55,711 nucleotides of DNA from Aquabacterium sp. (GTDB lineage Bacteria; Pseudomonadota; Gammaproteobacteria; Burkholderiales; Burkholderiaceae_C): assembly GCF_030652515.1 (NCBI RefSeq), contig NZ_JAUSAR010000060.1, positions 1 through 55,711 on the forward strand, given 5' to 3'. Numbering within the stretch: the stretch's first letter is position 1; each line of letters begins with the position of its first letter. The notes under the pieces are model-generated. The model saw only the letters and a program-made list of their open reading frames with translations, did not search any database and was not told the origin of the DNA. The position numbers and the translations under genes are program-made. Below, in pieces: positions 19,244 to 28,243 of this stretch.

Positions 19244-20407
19244 TCACATGATGCGCGTGAGTTCGTAGACCAGGGCCGATGGCAGCGACGTGGCCACGGC
19301 CGCGTGCCCCACGCGCGCCATGCCGGTCGGGCTGATGCTGGAGATCTCGAAGGTGTGGCCTTCGCTCAGCAGCTCGATGAACACGAACTCGGGCACTTCC
19401 TGGCGGATGCTGCCCACCATCTGCATGAACCTCGGCGTCTTCAGGCTGGACTCGAACACGATGCCGTGAGGCAGTCCCGCGTCGCAGAACTCGACCGCAT
19501 CGCTCACCGAGTTCACGAAGTCGACCACCAGCCCCATGGATTTCATGGACTCGCGCACCAGCCCGCGCACATCGCGGCGCGCCGCCACCACCAGCACGTG
19601 GCAACCGGCCAGAGGCTTGGAGTTGATCGAATCGGCAAAGCCGGCATCTTGTGCATCGGCGTTGGGGCCCACCGCCAGGGCGGTGACCGTGCGCGGAAAC
19701 TCCAGCGTCAAGCGGGCTTGCGAGTCTTCGATGTGGCGTTGCGGCACCAGGCCCAGCGTGCGGGCCGTTTGCTCCAACAGGTGCCAGCTCATGCTGTCCA
19801 GGGCGGGGTTGTGAGGCACATCCTTGTTCTGGGGCAGGTCGGGTGATCGGTGCTGGAACTGGCACACCAGCGACGCGTTGTCCGACCAGGGGCCCATGTC
19901 GATGCGGACATCAACCAGGCCCTGCGCGCAACTCAGCCACCACTCGACCAGCGCGTTCAGCAGACCATGCAGCATGGACGCGTCCACCTGCACCTCCACC
20001 TCGTGCAGCGATTGAACGATGTGGATGCCGCGTGCCTGCAACTCGCGTGCGCGGTGGGCCAGCACGCTTTGCACGGTGTTGGTCAGGTGGATGCGCTCGT
20101 GCGATTGGCGCACCCGGCCTGAGGCGAGCCGCGAGATCTGCTGGCACCAGATGCCGGCCTGGCGGGCCCGGTCGACTTCTTCCAGCAGGGTGCGCAGACC
20201 AGCGCGGTCGATGCGGCCGGTGGTGGTCAGGGTGGCGACGCGCTCCAGCGCTGCGGTGAGGGGTTCGGCCAACTCGCGGCCAGCCTGGGCCAGCAATTCC
20301 TGCCAGCGTGCCAGTTCTCGCTCATCCGGGCTGAGACGCGTTTCATCGGGGTGGGCGCCTGGTTGGGAAACCGCCAACTTGGCCGAGGAGTGGAGGGGCG
20401 AGTTCAT
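19244..20407 (-). CDS. Degenerate hybrid sensor-like protein (HATPase-like plus receiver-like)
   Basis: A 387-residue cytoplasmic protein. Residues ~30-110 are helical, like a DHp region (RASQ-type spacing is seen but no clear H-box). Residues ~125-240 resemble a HATPase_c fold, with VDASMLHGLLNALVEW standing at the N-box but lacking the Asn pair and glycine-rich G boxes. Residues ~265-387 resemble a response-regulator receiver (CHVLVVAARRDVRGLVRE), but the phosphoacceptor position reads GIVFES with no Asp. It is probably a non-catalytic signalling or adaptor protein. The ATG at 20407 begins a plausible N-terminus (MNSPLHSSAKLAV). Function unknown. Confidence 0.55.
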   Translation of the reverse strand: MNSPLHSSAKLAVSQPGAHPDETRLSPDERELARWQELLAQAGRELAEPLTAALERVATLTTTGRIDRAGLRTLLEEVDRARQAGIWCQQISRLASGRVRQSHERIHLTNTVQSVLAHRARELQARGIHIVQSLHEVEVQVDASMLHGLLNALVEWWLSCAQGLVDVRIDMGPWSDNASLVCQFQHRSPDLPQNKDVPHNPALDSMSWHLLEQTARTLGLVPQRHIEDSQARLTLEFPRTVTALAVGPNADAQDAGFADSINSKPLAGCHVLVVAARRDVRGLVRESMKSMGLVVDFVNSVSDAVEFCDAGLPHGIVFESSLKTPRFMQMVGSIRQEVPEFVFIELLSEGHTFEISSISPTGMARVGHAAVATSLPSALVYELTRIM

Positions 20408-20506
20408 GGCGCATCTCGGTTTGTTCAGTGTCAGTTTCTGTCGGTCAATCGGGCCTGTCCATCCCACGCTTGGGTGAAATTGGGCGCTTTGTCCATAATT
20501 GGCGCC

Positions 20507-21130
20507 ATGAAACAAAGTTGGTGGGCCAAGGGCGCCTGGACGCTGTCGATCGTGGGGTGCTGTCTGGCCTTGGTGGGGTGCAGCCCGGCCTTGGATTGGC
20601 GCACCGTGCGGCCTGAGCACGCGCCGGCTTTGCAGGCGGTGTTTCCCTGCAAGCCAAAGCAGGTCGACCGTTCATTGACCTTGCCCGCCTTGCCTGGGCC
20701 GCCCGTGACCATGCACCTCGTGTCGTGCAAAGTGGGCGAGTCCATCTGGGCGCTCAGCTACTTTGATGCGAAAGACATCACCCGGGTGCCGCTGGCCCTG
20801 GCGGCGGACAGCCGCGCACTGCGCGACAACCTGGAAGCCGTCAGCCGCCTGGGGCCTTCACCTGCCGTGGCCACGGTGTCGGCGGTGGATTTGGGGCCGG
20901 CGCAAGTCATCGGCATGACGCCCAACACCTTGTCGCGGCATTGGCGTTTGGTGGGGCGTCGGCCTGTCGGCAACGGTGAAAGCACGCCGGTGGAAGTTCA
21001 TGCGTGGCATTTTTCCCACGGTTTGATGGTTTACCAGGCCAGCCTGTGGCGCCCCGTGCCGCCTGCAAATGCCAAGGAATCCACCGACGCGGTAGAGACA
21101 TTCATTCAGGGCTTCAAATTTTCGGATTGA
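20507..21130 (+). CDS. Hypothetical lipoprotein
   Basis: A 207-residue protein starting MKQSWWAKGAWTLSIVG with a lipobox LALVGC (Cys25), so it is probably outer- or inner-membrane anchored. The mature part has FPCKPKQVDR and VSCKVGE, a likely disulfide pair, and looks like the small 'transmembrane/lipoprotein' family often found next to PTS genes in Burkholderiales. No function can be assigned. The ATG at 20507 is used because the signal peptide starts there. A CATAAT box lies 8 bases before it, so the transcript could have a very short leader. It ends 19 bases before the EIIA gene and may be co-transcribed with it. Confidence 0.7.
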   Translation: MKQSWWAKGAWTLSIVGCCLALVGCSPALDWRTVRPEHAPALQAVFPCKPKQVDRSLTLPALPGPPVTMHLVSCKVGESIWALSYFDAKDITRVPLALAADSRALRDNLEAVSRLGPSPAVATVSAVDLGPAQVIGMTPNTLSRHWRLVGRRPVGNGESTPVEVHAWHFSHGLMVYQASLWRPVPPANAKESTDAVETFIQGFKFSD

Positions 21131-21149
21131 GCAGCCCATAATCGTTGAT

Positions 21150-21608
21150 ATGCCCGGCTTGTTCCTCATCGCGCACGCCCCCCTGGCTTCTGCCCTGAAG
21201 CTGGCGGCGCAGCATTGTTTCCCAGACGCCGCGCAGGCCATGCAGATCCTGGATGTGCCCGCCAACCTGCCGCCTGACGAAATCGAAGCGCAGTGCAGGA
21301 TCATTCTGGAGATGCTGCAAAAAGCCGACCCTCGGGGCGAAGCCTTGATCCTGGCTGATGTGTTCGGTGCCACGCCGTGCAACATCGTGCAGCGCCTGTC
21401 CGATGGGGTGCGCGTCAAGGTCATCACCGGCGTGAACGTGCCCATGCTCTGGCGCGCCCTCAATTATTCCAATGAATCCCTGGACACCCTGATCACCCGC
21501 GCGGTGGCTGGCGGCACCCAGGGCGTCATGCAAATCGCGACCAACCGGCCCCAAAACCAGGCCAGCCAACCCATCAATGATCAAGACCACCGTCAACATC
21601 AGCAATAA
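21150..21608 (+). CDS. PTS EIIA component, mannose/fructose family
   Basis: A 152-residue cytosolic phosphocarrier with the EIIA-Man fold. MPGLFLIAHAPLASAL places the phosphorylated His at position 9, and ILADVFGATPCNIVQRL and KVITGVNVPMLWRAL are the conserved family segments. Betaproteobacteria without sugar permeases use this EIIA with HPr and EI as a regulatory phosphorelay that signals to HPrK and to other targets. The C-terminal ~15 residues (NQASQPINDQDHRQHQQ) are an unusual Gln-rich tail encoded over the start of ptsH. The overlap with ptsH is 32 bases. Confidence 0.9.
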   Translation: MPGLFLIAHAPLASALKLAAQHCFPDAAQAMQILDVPANLPPDEIEAQCRIILEMLQKADPRGEALILADVFGATPCNIVQRLSDGVRVKVITGVNVPMLWRALNYSNESLDTLITRAVAGGTQGVMQIATNRPQNQASQPINDQDHRQHQQ

Positions 21609-21846
21609 GCTGGGACTTCACGCGCGCGCCTCGGCCAAGTTCACCAAGCTGGCCAGCAGTTTTCCGTGCGATGTGTTCATGAGCCGCAATGACCGGCGTG
21701 TGAACGCCAAAAGCATCATGGGCGTGATGATGCTGGCCGCTGGCCTGGGTTCGGCGGTGGAGCTTGAGTGCGATGGTGCCCGCGAAGAAGACGCCATGAA
21801 GGCGCTGGTGGCGCTGATCAACGACAAGTTCGGCGAAGGCGAATAA
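21577..21846 (+). CDS. ptsH: HPr phosphocarrier protein
   Basis: An 89-residue HPr. The active His15 lies in KLGLHARASAKF and the regulatory Ser46 in NAKSIMGVMMLAAG, both intact, so it can serve EI and HPr kinase. The length is normal. It starts inside the end of the EIIA gene with no clear ribosome site of its own, so translation is probably coupled. In related genomes ptsI (EI) usually follows directly; here the next gene is an outer-membrane protein 216 bases on and no ptsI is seen in the window. Confidence 0.95.
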   Translation: MIKTTVNISNKLGLHARASAKFTKLASSFPCDVFMSRNDRRVNAKSIMGVMMLAAGLGSAVELECDGAREEDAMKALVALINDKFGEGE

Positions 21847-21866
21847 ACCCCCTCTTCAGGGTCGAT

Positions 21867-21938
21867 CCCCATTGGATGGGGCGATCTGGCGTGCAAAACC
21901 AACGCACTCCGGGCGTTCCATGTCGCGCCATTGCGACA
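21867..21938. repeat. Two hairpins downstream of ptsH
   Basis: The 216-base gap between ptsH and the SphA-like gene holds two perfect short inverted repeats: CCCCAT/ATGGGG around a 3-base loop (21867-21881), framed by GATC on both sides, and TGTCGC/GCGACA around a 6-base loop (21921-21938). Neither is followed by a T-run. They may end the ptsH transcript or lie in the leader of the next gene. Nothing else was recognised in the gap. Confidence 0.4.
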
Positions 21939-22062
21939 ACTTGCGCACACATTTGGGGTCAAGCAAGGCACAGTTAGGCCGATATGGCACTGATACGTTT
22001 TGCAACGTGCATTTTTCTAACAAACCCCGTTGAACGAATTCAACTCATTAGGAGCTGTCCGC

Positions 22063-23241
22063 ATGAACACTTTTCGCCGTGATCCATCGTCGGCCTGCGC
22101 GCTGACCCTCAAGACCGTGGCCCTGGCAGCGGCCCTCAGCGCGTCTTCAGTGGCCCTGGCGGCCGAGAACGGCAACCAGCGGTATTCACCCGGCGTGGGC
22201 GGCAGCGACATGACCTCGCCTTTGGTGCCCGGCTGGTATGGCCAGGTGGCGATGGTGGCGTACCACGCCAACAAGATCAAAGGCAATGATGGCAAGCAGT
22301 TGCAGCAGTCTGGGAACATTTCTCAGACTCAATTGGCAGCTTCGGCATTGAGTGCTGTGGCACCAGCATTTCCGAACGGCATCAACTACAGCGGTTCCAA
22401 GGTCGGCATCAAAGCAGACACCTATGCATTGCTCCCTCGAATCACATATTTGAGCAGCACTCAGTGGCTTGGCGGGAATGTTGGCTTCACAGCCATGCTG
22501 CCGCTGGTGCGCCGCAAGATTGAGTTGACGGGGGAAACTGCCACGATTAATCCGACGGCGGTTGCCACCATCTCTGCGTTGACTTCAATCCCGCAAGCCA
22601 ATGTGGCCGCAGGACTGTCTGCCAACGTGCAAGCCGGCATCGCTGCAAAAAGCAGCGCAGCCTACGGCATCGGTGACCTCGAAGTCTCGCCCATCTGGCA
22701 CATGGAGATCGGTGATCACCAGCATGTGACCATTGCCCCCACGGTGGTGCTGCCCACGGGCGATTACGACGCCACCAAGCGTTCCAATTCGGGCTTCGGC
22801 AACTTCTTCACTTTCCGCCCCTCGGTGCAATACGCCTTCGTGGGCGATGGCTGGGACGTGGGCGGGCGTCTGGTGCTGTCCTTCAACACGCGCAACAAAG
22901 ACAACGGTTACCGTTCGGGCAATGTCCTGAACATCGACTACCAGGCCATGAAGTTCGTGACCGAGGACATCCGCGTGGGCCTGCAAGGCTATGTGGTTGA
23001 ACAATTCACCAAAGACTCGCAGGATCTGACGGGTTTTTCATTGAGCCAGCAAGCCACCCTGGCCACCTCGTCTGACCTGAGCACCGGCAACGAGATGCGC
23101 GTCTATGCCGCTGGCCCCGCCGTGGCATGGTTGGCCAATGGTGGCGAGTTCATGCTCGAAGGCAAATTCTTGAAGGAATTTGGTGCGAAAAATCGCACTG
23201 AAGGCCAAGCCTTCTGGTTGACCCTGTCCAAGCCGCTGTAA
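22063..23241 (+). CDS. SphA/meta-pathway-like outer-membrane channel protein
   Basis: A 392-residue exported protein: signal peptide MNTFRRDPSSACALTLKTVA with cleavage near ALAAEN, then a beta-rich body with alternating aromatic strands (YGIGDLEVSPIWHMEIGDHQ, GWDVGGRLVLSFNTRN) ending in a strand with WLTLSKPL. This is the pattern of the 'phenol MetA degradation'/SphA family of channels that import hydrophobic or aromatic compounds. AGGAG at 22050-22054 fixes the ATG at 22063. The segment at about 22310-22640 is less GC-rich and its protein is Ala/Ser/Thr-rich, likely a variable surface loop. The ligand is unknown. Confidence 0.7.
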   Translation: MNTFRRDPSSACALTLKTVALAAALSASSVALAAENGNQRYSPGVGGSDMTSPLVPGWYGQVAMVAYHANKIKGNDGKQLQQSGNISQTQLAASALSAVAPAFPNGINYSGSKVGIKADTYALLPRITYLSSTQWLGGNVGFTAMLPLVRRKIELTGETATINPTAVATISALTSIPQANVAAGLSANVQAGIAAKSSAAYGIGDLEVSPIWHMEIGDHQHVTIAPTVVLPTGDYDATKRSNSGFGNFFTFRPSVQYAFVGDGWDVGGRLVLSFNTRNKDNGYRSGNVLNIDYQAMKFVTEDIRVGLQGYVVEQFTKDSQDLTGFSLSQQATLATSSDLSTGNEMRVYAAGPAVAWLANGGEFMLEGKFLKEFGAKNRTEGQAFWLTLSKPL

Positions 23242-23268
23242 CCTCATCAAGGCTTGATTCATGGAGTT

Positions 23269-23304
23269 CCCCTGGTCTGTGGCCAGGGGTGCCCGCCTCG
23301 CGGG
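23269..23304. repeat. Tandem hairpins between channel gene and chalcone-isomerase-like gene
   Basis: CCCCTGG (23269-23275) pairs with CCAGGGG (23283-23289), and CCCGC (23292-23296) with GCGGG (23300-23304), giving two adjacent stem-loops. The second is followed by TAAGTTATT, only a weak T-run, so termination of the upstream gene is possible but not clear. Confidence 0.45.
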
Positions 23305-23338
23305 TAAGTTATTGCCGTGCCGTAGGAGTGGTCACATC

Positions 23339-24043
23339 ATGCAAGATGACCGTATCGCTTTGCCCCCGTTTGAAAACCACCGGCGCCAGTTGATGGCCAG
23401 TGCGATGGCGGCTGCGCTCGTGCCGTGGGCCAAACCGGCTCAGGCGGCCACCGTCGAGCTGGAGGGGGTGCAACTGGAAGACACCATCACTGCTTACGGG
23501 CAAAAGCTGGTGCTCAATGGTGCGGCGGTTCGCAAGCGAGGCTACTTCAAGGCGGACGTCACGGCGCTGTACCTGCCTGAAAAGCGCACCACGCCTGATG
23601 CGATCTTCAAGCTCAATGGCATTCGCCGCATCCAACTCAACATCTTGCGCGAGTTCACCTCGTCCACCATTTCGCGCATCTTCATCGCCGACTTCAAGCA
23701 GAACTCCACCGATGCGGAGTTCAAGCAGTTGATCAACGAGATCAGCCAGGTGGGCGCGGCCTACAGCGCGGTCAAGCGGGTGAGCAAGGGCGATGTGGTC
23801 AACCTGGACTGGTTGCCGGGCAAAGGCTGGATGTGTTCCATCAATGGCAAGCAGTTGGTGATTGATCCCGGTGTCACGGGCGGTACCAGCAACCATGCCA
23901 TCAACAATGAGCTGGCCTACCAGATCTACATGCGCATGTACATCGGCCCTGCCGCGCCTGAAGAGTTGCGCAATGGCCTGTTGGGTTTGACCCGCTTGCC
24001 CAGGGCTGTTGGTGGCAGCAAGGACAAAGACGGCGACGACTGA
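23339..24043 (+). CDS. Chalcone isomerase-fold periplasmic protein
   Basis: A 234-residue protein whose N-terminus holds a twin-arginine-like motif (HRRQLMASAMAAALVPW) and a cleavage site near PAQA. The mature part matches bacterial chalcone-isomerase-like proteins: VELEGVQLEDTITAYGQKL, then YFKADVTALYLPEKR and RRIQLNILREFTSSTISR. Bacterial members of this fold mostly lack flavonoid chemistry and may bind fatty-acid-like ligands. AGGAG at 23324-23328 supports the ATG at 23339; a longer frame from 23261 lacks support. It follows the channel gene by 97 bases. Confidence 0.78.
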   Translation: MQDDRIALPPFENHRRQLMASAMAAALVPWAKPAQAATVELEGVQLEDTITAYGQKLVLNGAAVRKRGYFKADVTALYLPEKRTTPDAIFKLNGIRRIQLNILREFTSSTISRIFIADFKQNSTDAEFKQLINEISQVGAAYSAVKRVSKGDVVNLDWLPGKGWMCSINGKQLVIDPGVTGGTSNHAINNELAYQIYMRMYIGPAAPEELRNGLLGLTRLPRAVGGSKDKDGDD

Positions 24044-24054
24044 GGGCCCTCACC

Positions 24055-25938
24055 TCAGTCGCGAGGGTAGTGAGATGCCAGGGCGGGGGGCATGGGTGAG
24101 TCCATCAAGTCGGCCATCAAGCGCAGGGCGTTGGCGGTGTCGTTGGACATCAAGCCACCGGGGCTGTGGTTCAAGGCTTCTTCAACCCAGGCCCGCAGCA
24201 ACACGGGCTTGATCATCCACGACAACTCCTGAACGCCTGCCAGGGCGTGCATCAGGGCGTCGGCATCGGGGATCTTCCCATCCGGTTTCAGGTCTTGCAG
24301 GCGGGTGCAGCGTGCGATGACGCGCGCGTACCAGGCTCGGCTGGTGGCGGCCAGCAAGCCCTGCACTTCAGCCTCGGGCACAAAGCGGGCGAGATAGGCT
24401 GACAGCGCGATCACGTGGGTGAGTTCATCGTCCTGCAGATCGGCCAGCTCGCGGCCCTGCCCGGTGACCGGGCGCATGAAGGGCCGACTGTTCTTCTTGT
24501 CGCTCATCTGATGGCGCAAAGTCAGCCACCACAGGCGATCGCGAGGGCTGACGCGGCCATCGGCTTTCAAGAGATCTCGGGCGGCTTCGACCAGGGCGCG
24601 GCGGTCGCTCAAAGCGTCGTTGGCAATGCTTTTGCACAGGCGCTCGAATTCCGGGACCAGGCGTTCGGGGCGAAGGCCTTGCACATCGTCCAGGATCTGT
24701 TGTGCGTGGGTGAGCCCTTCGGCCAGTTTCAGCCACAGCTTGTGCTCATGGCGGTTGCCGGCTGACATCATCAGCGCCAGCACGGCCATGCGCTTTTCGC
24801 GCGGGCCTGCCAGGCGGCGCAGGCGGCCCAAGGCATCGGTGTCGTCGCGTGGGGTCGGTTTGCCGGTCGTTGGGACGGCCACTTCGGCGGGTGAGGCTGC
24901 CGCCATCATGACGCCTGGGGCCATGGGCGGTGGGCGGCGAGGCTCGGCTTTCTCCAGCCTGAGCAGGGGGGCCGGCATGGGGGCCAGCACGGCGCCGCAG
25001 ATGCGGCGGATTCGTTCGGGCAAACGCGGGTGCGTGGCCATGCACCTCGACAGTTTGGACTGGTGCAGCAGCAAGGAGGCCACCATGTCAGCCTGGGGAT
25101 GGCGCATCTGGCCGGCCATCATCTGCTGGTCGAACCAGATCTTGCGCAGCACATTGCCCAGGCCATCGCGCGTGCGGGTGAACTGGATGGCGTTGGCATC
25201 GGCCAGGAACTCGCGCTGGCGAGCCACGGCCGCCTGCAGCAGGCGCCCGGCGCCCCAGCCAAGCCAGCCCACCGCGGTGAACACCAGCCCGACCACCCAG
25301 CGCACCGGGTTGACGTGGCCATGGTCGTCCCGGCTCATCAGGGTCTGGCCATAGCCATGCACCAGCGACAGGCCCCACACCAGGGCCAGCAGGCGCATGG
25401 CCATGGGCAGGTCTTCTTCCTTCAGGTGGCCGAACTCGTGCGCGACCAGGCCTTGCAACTCGGCCCGGGTGAGGCGGTCGAGCGCGCCGCGGGTCACGCA
25501 CAGGGTGTAGTCCTCGGGGGACCAGCCGGCCACGAAGGCGTTGATGGCGTCTTCGCGCGTGAGCACGTAGACGTGGGGCACGGCTTGGCCGGAGGCCAGG
25601 GCCATCTCATCGACCACGTTGAGCAGGCGCCGCTCCAGCGCGTCGTCGGGGTCTTTGACAAGACGGCCGTGCATCCAGTGGGCGACGCGCTGGCCGCCGC
25701 CTTCGCGCAGGCGCTGGGTTTCGATCAGGCAACCACCCAACACGAACAGCAGGATGACGCCGGAGTTGGTTTCGAAGAACAAGGCGGGGTAGCCCTGGCT
25801 GAAAGGCACCAGCAGCTTGTAGACCAGCGCCAGCAGCACGTTGACGGCCACGACCAGCCCGGCCAACAGCACGGCGAACCAGGCGAACAATTTGAAGGTC
25901 TGCGCTTGGGCCTGTTCCTGATGCTGTCGAAATTTCAT
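24055..25938 (-). CDS. M48 family zinc metalloprotease with C-terminal TerB-like region
   Basis: A 627-residue membrane protease. Two membrane spans (residues ~15-45 and 55-72) precede the catalytic domain with the zinc motif HEFGH (167-171). Further hydrophobic segments at ~185-235 flank the third ligand region (QREFLADANAIQFTR). HtpX-type enzymes degrade damaged membrane proteins. Residues ~340-620 are extra: soluble, helical and TerB-like (DLLKADGRVSPRDRLWW). It is the third gene of an operon queC-lemA-M48; LemA and M48 proteases commonly go together. The 3' end converges on the chalcone-isomerase-like gene. Confidence 0.85.
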   Translation of the reverse strand: MKFRQHQEQAQAQTFKLFAWFAVLLAGLVVAVNVLLALVYKLLVPFSQGYPALFFETNSGVILLFVLGGCLIETQRLREGGGQRVAHWMHGRLVKDPDDALERRLLNVVDEMALASGQAVPHVYVLTREDAINAFVAGWSPEDYTLCVTRGALDRLTRAELQGLVAHEFGHLKEEDLPMAMRLLALVWGLSLVHGYGQTLMSRDDHGHVNPVRWVVGLVFTAVGWLGWGAGRLLQAAVARQREFLADANAIQFTRTRDGLGNVLRKIWFDQQMMAGQMRHPQADMVASLLLHQSKLSRCMATHPRLPERIRRICGAVLAPMPAPLLRLEKAEPRRPPPMAPGVMMAAASPAEVAVPTTGKPTPRDDTDALGRLRRLAGPREKRMAVLALMMSAGNRHEHKLWLKLAEGLTHAQQILDDVQGLRPERLVPEFERLCKSIANDALSDRRALVEAARDLLKADGRVSPRDRLWWLTLRHQMSDKKNSRPFMRPVTGQGRELADLQDDELTHVIALSAYLARFVPEAEVQGLLAATSRAWYARVIARCTRLQDLKPDGKIPDADALMHALAGVQELSWMIKPVLLRAWVEEALNHSPGGLMSNDTANALRLMADLMDSPMPPALASHYPRD

Positions 25939-25969
25939 GGTTAACGGCGAGACTGCCCGTTCACGTTGT

Positions 25970-26563
25970 TCAGAAAGCCACTTTCACGGCAGCGCGTTCC
26001 GCATCGTTGGCTGTTGACTGCAGCATGGCGGCCTCTTTGAAGCCGAAGACGCCAGCCACCAGGTTGGCGGGGAATTGCTGGGCCGCGTTGTTGTAGTCCA
26101 GCGTGGCATCGTTGAACAACTGGCGCGAGAAGGCCACTTTATTCTCGGTGTGTGTCAGCTCTTCGCTGAGGTCGCGCAGGGATTCGTCGGCCTTGAGTTC
26201 CGGGTAGGCCTCGACGATGGCCTGGAAGCGCCCCATGGCGCTGCTGAGCACACCTTCGGCCAGGTTCAGGCTTTTGATGGGGCCGGCCTGGTTGGGTTGG
26301 CTGCGGACCAGGTCGGTGGCCGCCACCACTTGCGCACGGGCGGCGGTCACCCGTTCAAGGGTTTCGCGTTCGTGTTCCAGGTACTTGCGGGCCACCTCGA
26401 CCAGGTTGGGGATGAGGTCGTGGCGGCGTTTGAGCTGCACGTCGATCTGCGCAAACGCGTTGGTGATCTCGTTGCGCAGTTTGATCAGGCGGTTGTAGGC
26501 GCCCACGCCCCAGAAGACGATCAAGGCGACCACCGCGAGGGTGATGATTTGTGTGGTGTTCAT
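25970..26563 (-). CDS. lemA: LemA family protein
   Basis: A 197-residue protein with a single N-terminal membrane span (IITLAVVALIVFWGVGAYNRL) and a long helical periplasmic domain. Conserved LemA phrases are KLRNEITNAFAQIDVQLKRR, DLIPNLVEVARKYLEHE and the C-terminal GVFGFKEAAMLQ. The function is not settled; it is strongly linked with M48 proteases, as here. Its ATG directly abuts the queC stop (TGA-ATG), so it is translated from the same message. It lies 31 bases before the protease gene. Confidence 0.93.
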   Translation of the reverse strand: MNTTQIITLAVVALIVFWGVGAYNRLIKLRNEITNAFAQIDVQLKRRHDLIPNLVEVARKYLEHERETLERVTAARAQVVAATDLVRSQPNQAGPIKSLNLAEGVLSSAMGRFQAIVEAYPELKADESLRDLSEELTHTENKVAFSRQLFNDATLDYNNAAQQFPANLVAGVFGFKEAAMLQSTANDAERAAVKVAF

Positions 26564-27313
26564 TCAATCCATCCTAGCAGTCGTCCACTGCTCGAAGCCG
26601 TCGCGGCGCAACTGGCAGGCGGGGCATTGGCCGCAGCCGTATCCCCAGGCGTGGCGGTGGGTGCGGTCGCCCAGGTAGCAGGTGTGGGTGTGCTCCACGA
26701 TGATGTCGTTCAGCGCGGGGCCGCCCAACTGGTCGGTGAGGGCCCAGGTTTGCGCCTTGGTCAGCCACATCAGCGGCGTTTCCACCGTCATGGGCGCGGC
26801 CAGGCCCAGGCTGAGCGCCACCTGCAAGGCTTTGAGGGTGTTGTCGCGGCAATCGGGGTAGCCGGAGTAGTCGGTCTCGCACATGCCGCCCACCAGCACG
26901 TTCAGGCCGCGTCGGTAGGCCACCGAGGCGGCGAAGGTCAGGAACAACAGGTTGCGGCCGGGCACGAAGGTGTTGGGCAGGCCGTTGGACTGCATCTCGA
27001 TGGCGCGGTCTTCGGTCAGGGCGGTGTCGGATATTTGCCCGAGCAGGGCCAGGTCCAGCACATGGTCTTCGCCCAGGCGGCTGGCCCAATCGGGAAAGGC
27101 CTGAGACAGGGCCTGGCGAACCGGTTCGCGGCAATCCATCTCGACGCGGTGGCGCTGGCCGTAGTCAAAGCCGATGGTCTCGACCCGGCTGAAGCGGCTC
27201 AGGGCCCAGGCCAGGCAGGCGGTGGAATCCTGTCCGCCAGAGAACACGACCAGGGCGGCGCGTGGGTCGGCGGGGGGTGGGTGCGTGTCAGGGGCGGCGG
27301 GCATGGCGAACAA
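26564..27313 (-). CDS. queC: 7-cyano-7-deazaguanine synthase
   Basis: A 249-residue enzyme that makes preQ0 from 7-carboxy-7-deazaguanine with ATP and ammonia, in queuosine biosynthesis. The PP-loop SGGQDST is at residues 25-31, and the zinc ligands are the four Cys in [20 protein letters not shown] and the following AC. The length is normal. The second Met (27304) is an equally possible start. It begins an operon with lemA and the M48 protease; no preQ1 riboswitch-like element was recognised upstream. Confidence 0.95.
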   Translation of the reverse strand: MFAMPAAPDTHPPPADPRAALVVFSGGQDSTACLAWALSRFSRVETIGFDYGQRHRVEMDCREPVRQALSQAFPDWASRLGEDHVLDLALLGQISDTALTEDRAIEMQSNGLPNTFVPGRNLLFLTFAASVAYRRGLNVLVGGMCETDYSGYPDCRDNTLKALQVALSLGLAAPMTVETPLMWLTKAQTWALTDQLGGPALNDIIVEHTHTCYLGDRTHRHAWGYGCGQCPACQLRRDGFEQWTTARMD

Positions 27314-27466
27314 CGTCGGTGTCGTAACAGGTCAGCATAGCGGATCAAATCCCCGGACTTCAGGGGTGGGTGTGAGAAGCGGTTGGCAGGGCTGCAAAAG
27401 CTGGGCGACAATAGAGGGTTTTCGAGAGTCCGGTCTGCAAGTTGCAGGCCTTGCAGGAACCTGGTC

Positions 27467-28243
27467 ATGGCCGCTTTCAATACAGAAACTGTTACCCACG
27501 TCAACCACTGGAACGACACGCTGTTCACCTTCAGAACCACGCGTGATCCGGCCCTGCGCTTTGCCAGCGGCCATTTTGTGATGATCGGCCTGGAAGTCAA
27601 CGGCAAGCCCTTGATGCGTGCCTACAGCGTGGCCAGCGCCAACTACGAAGAGCACCTCGAGTTCCTGAGCATCAAGGTGCAAGACGGCCCCTTGACCTCG
27701 CGCCTGCAGCACCTCAAGGTGGGCGACAAGCTGCTGGTCAGCCGCAAGGCCGTGGGCACCCTGGTGGTGGATGACCTCAAGCCCGCGATGAACCTGTACT
27801 TGTTCGGCACTGGCACCGGCCTGGCACCCTTCATGAGCATCATCCAGGATCCTTACACCTACGAAAAGTTTGACAAGGTGGTGCTGGTTCATGGCGTGCG
27901 CTACAAGAGCGAGCTGGCCTATCACGACTACATCACCGAAGAGCTGCCCGACCACGAGCTGCTGGGTGATTTGATCCGCGACAAGCTGATCTATTACCCC
28001 CTGGTGACGCGCGAGGAGTTCCGCAACCAGGGCCGCCTGACCGACCTGATCGAGAACGGCAAGATGGCCGCCGACATCGGCCTGCCCCCTTTGAACCCGG
28101 CCACCGACCGCGCCATGATGTGCGGCAGCCCCTCCATGCTGACCGACCTGTGCAAGATCCTGGATGCGCGCGGCTTCCACATCTCGCCTTCGCAAGGCGA
28201 GCCGGGCGATTACGTGATCGAGCGCGCTTTCGTCGAAAAGTGA
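27467..28243 (+). CDS. fpr: Ferredoxin/flavodoxin--NADP reductase
   Basis: A 258-residue FAD enzyme that transfers electrons between NADPH and ferredoxin or flavodoxin and supports oxidative-stress and Fe-S functions. The FAD site RAYSVASANYEEHLEF and the NADP-binding GTGTGLAPFMS are intact, as is the C-terminal ...IERAFVEK typical of the bacterial Fpr subclass. AGGAA eight bases before the ATG at 27467 supports this start over longer frames. It is divergent from queC and overlaps the convergent DUF2061 gene by 34 bases. Confidence 0.94.
   Translation: MAAFNTETVTHVNHWNDTLFTFRTTRDPALRFASGHFVMIGLEVNGKPLMRAYSVASANYEEHLEFLSIKVQDGPLTSRLQHLKVGDKLLVSRKAVGTLVVDDLKPAMNLYLFGTGTGLAPFMSIIQDPYTYEKFDKVVLVHGVRYKSELAYHDYITEELPDHELLGDLIRDKLIYYPLVTREEFRNQGRLTDLIENGKMAADIGLPPLNPATDRAMMCGSPSMLTDLCKILDARGFHISPSQGEPGDYVIERAFVEK

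Noticed and set aside
20470..20499. Promoter (TTGGGT and CATAAT, spacing 18) for the lipoprotein gene
   Set aside because: The predicted start would be at the ATG itself, leaving no room for a ribosome site; kept only as a remark in the gene entry.
26565..27340. preQ1 riboswitch upstream of queC
   Set aside because: No recognisable aptamer features in the 153-base divergent gap or elsewhere around queC.
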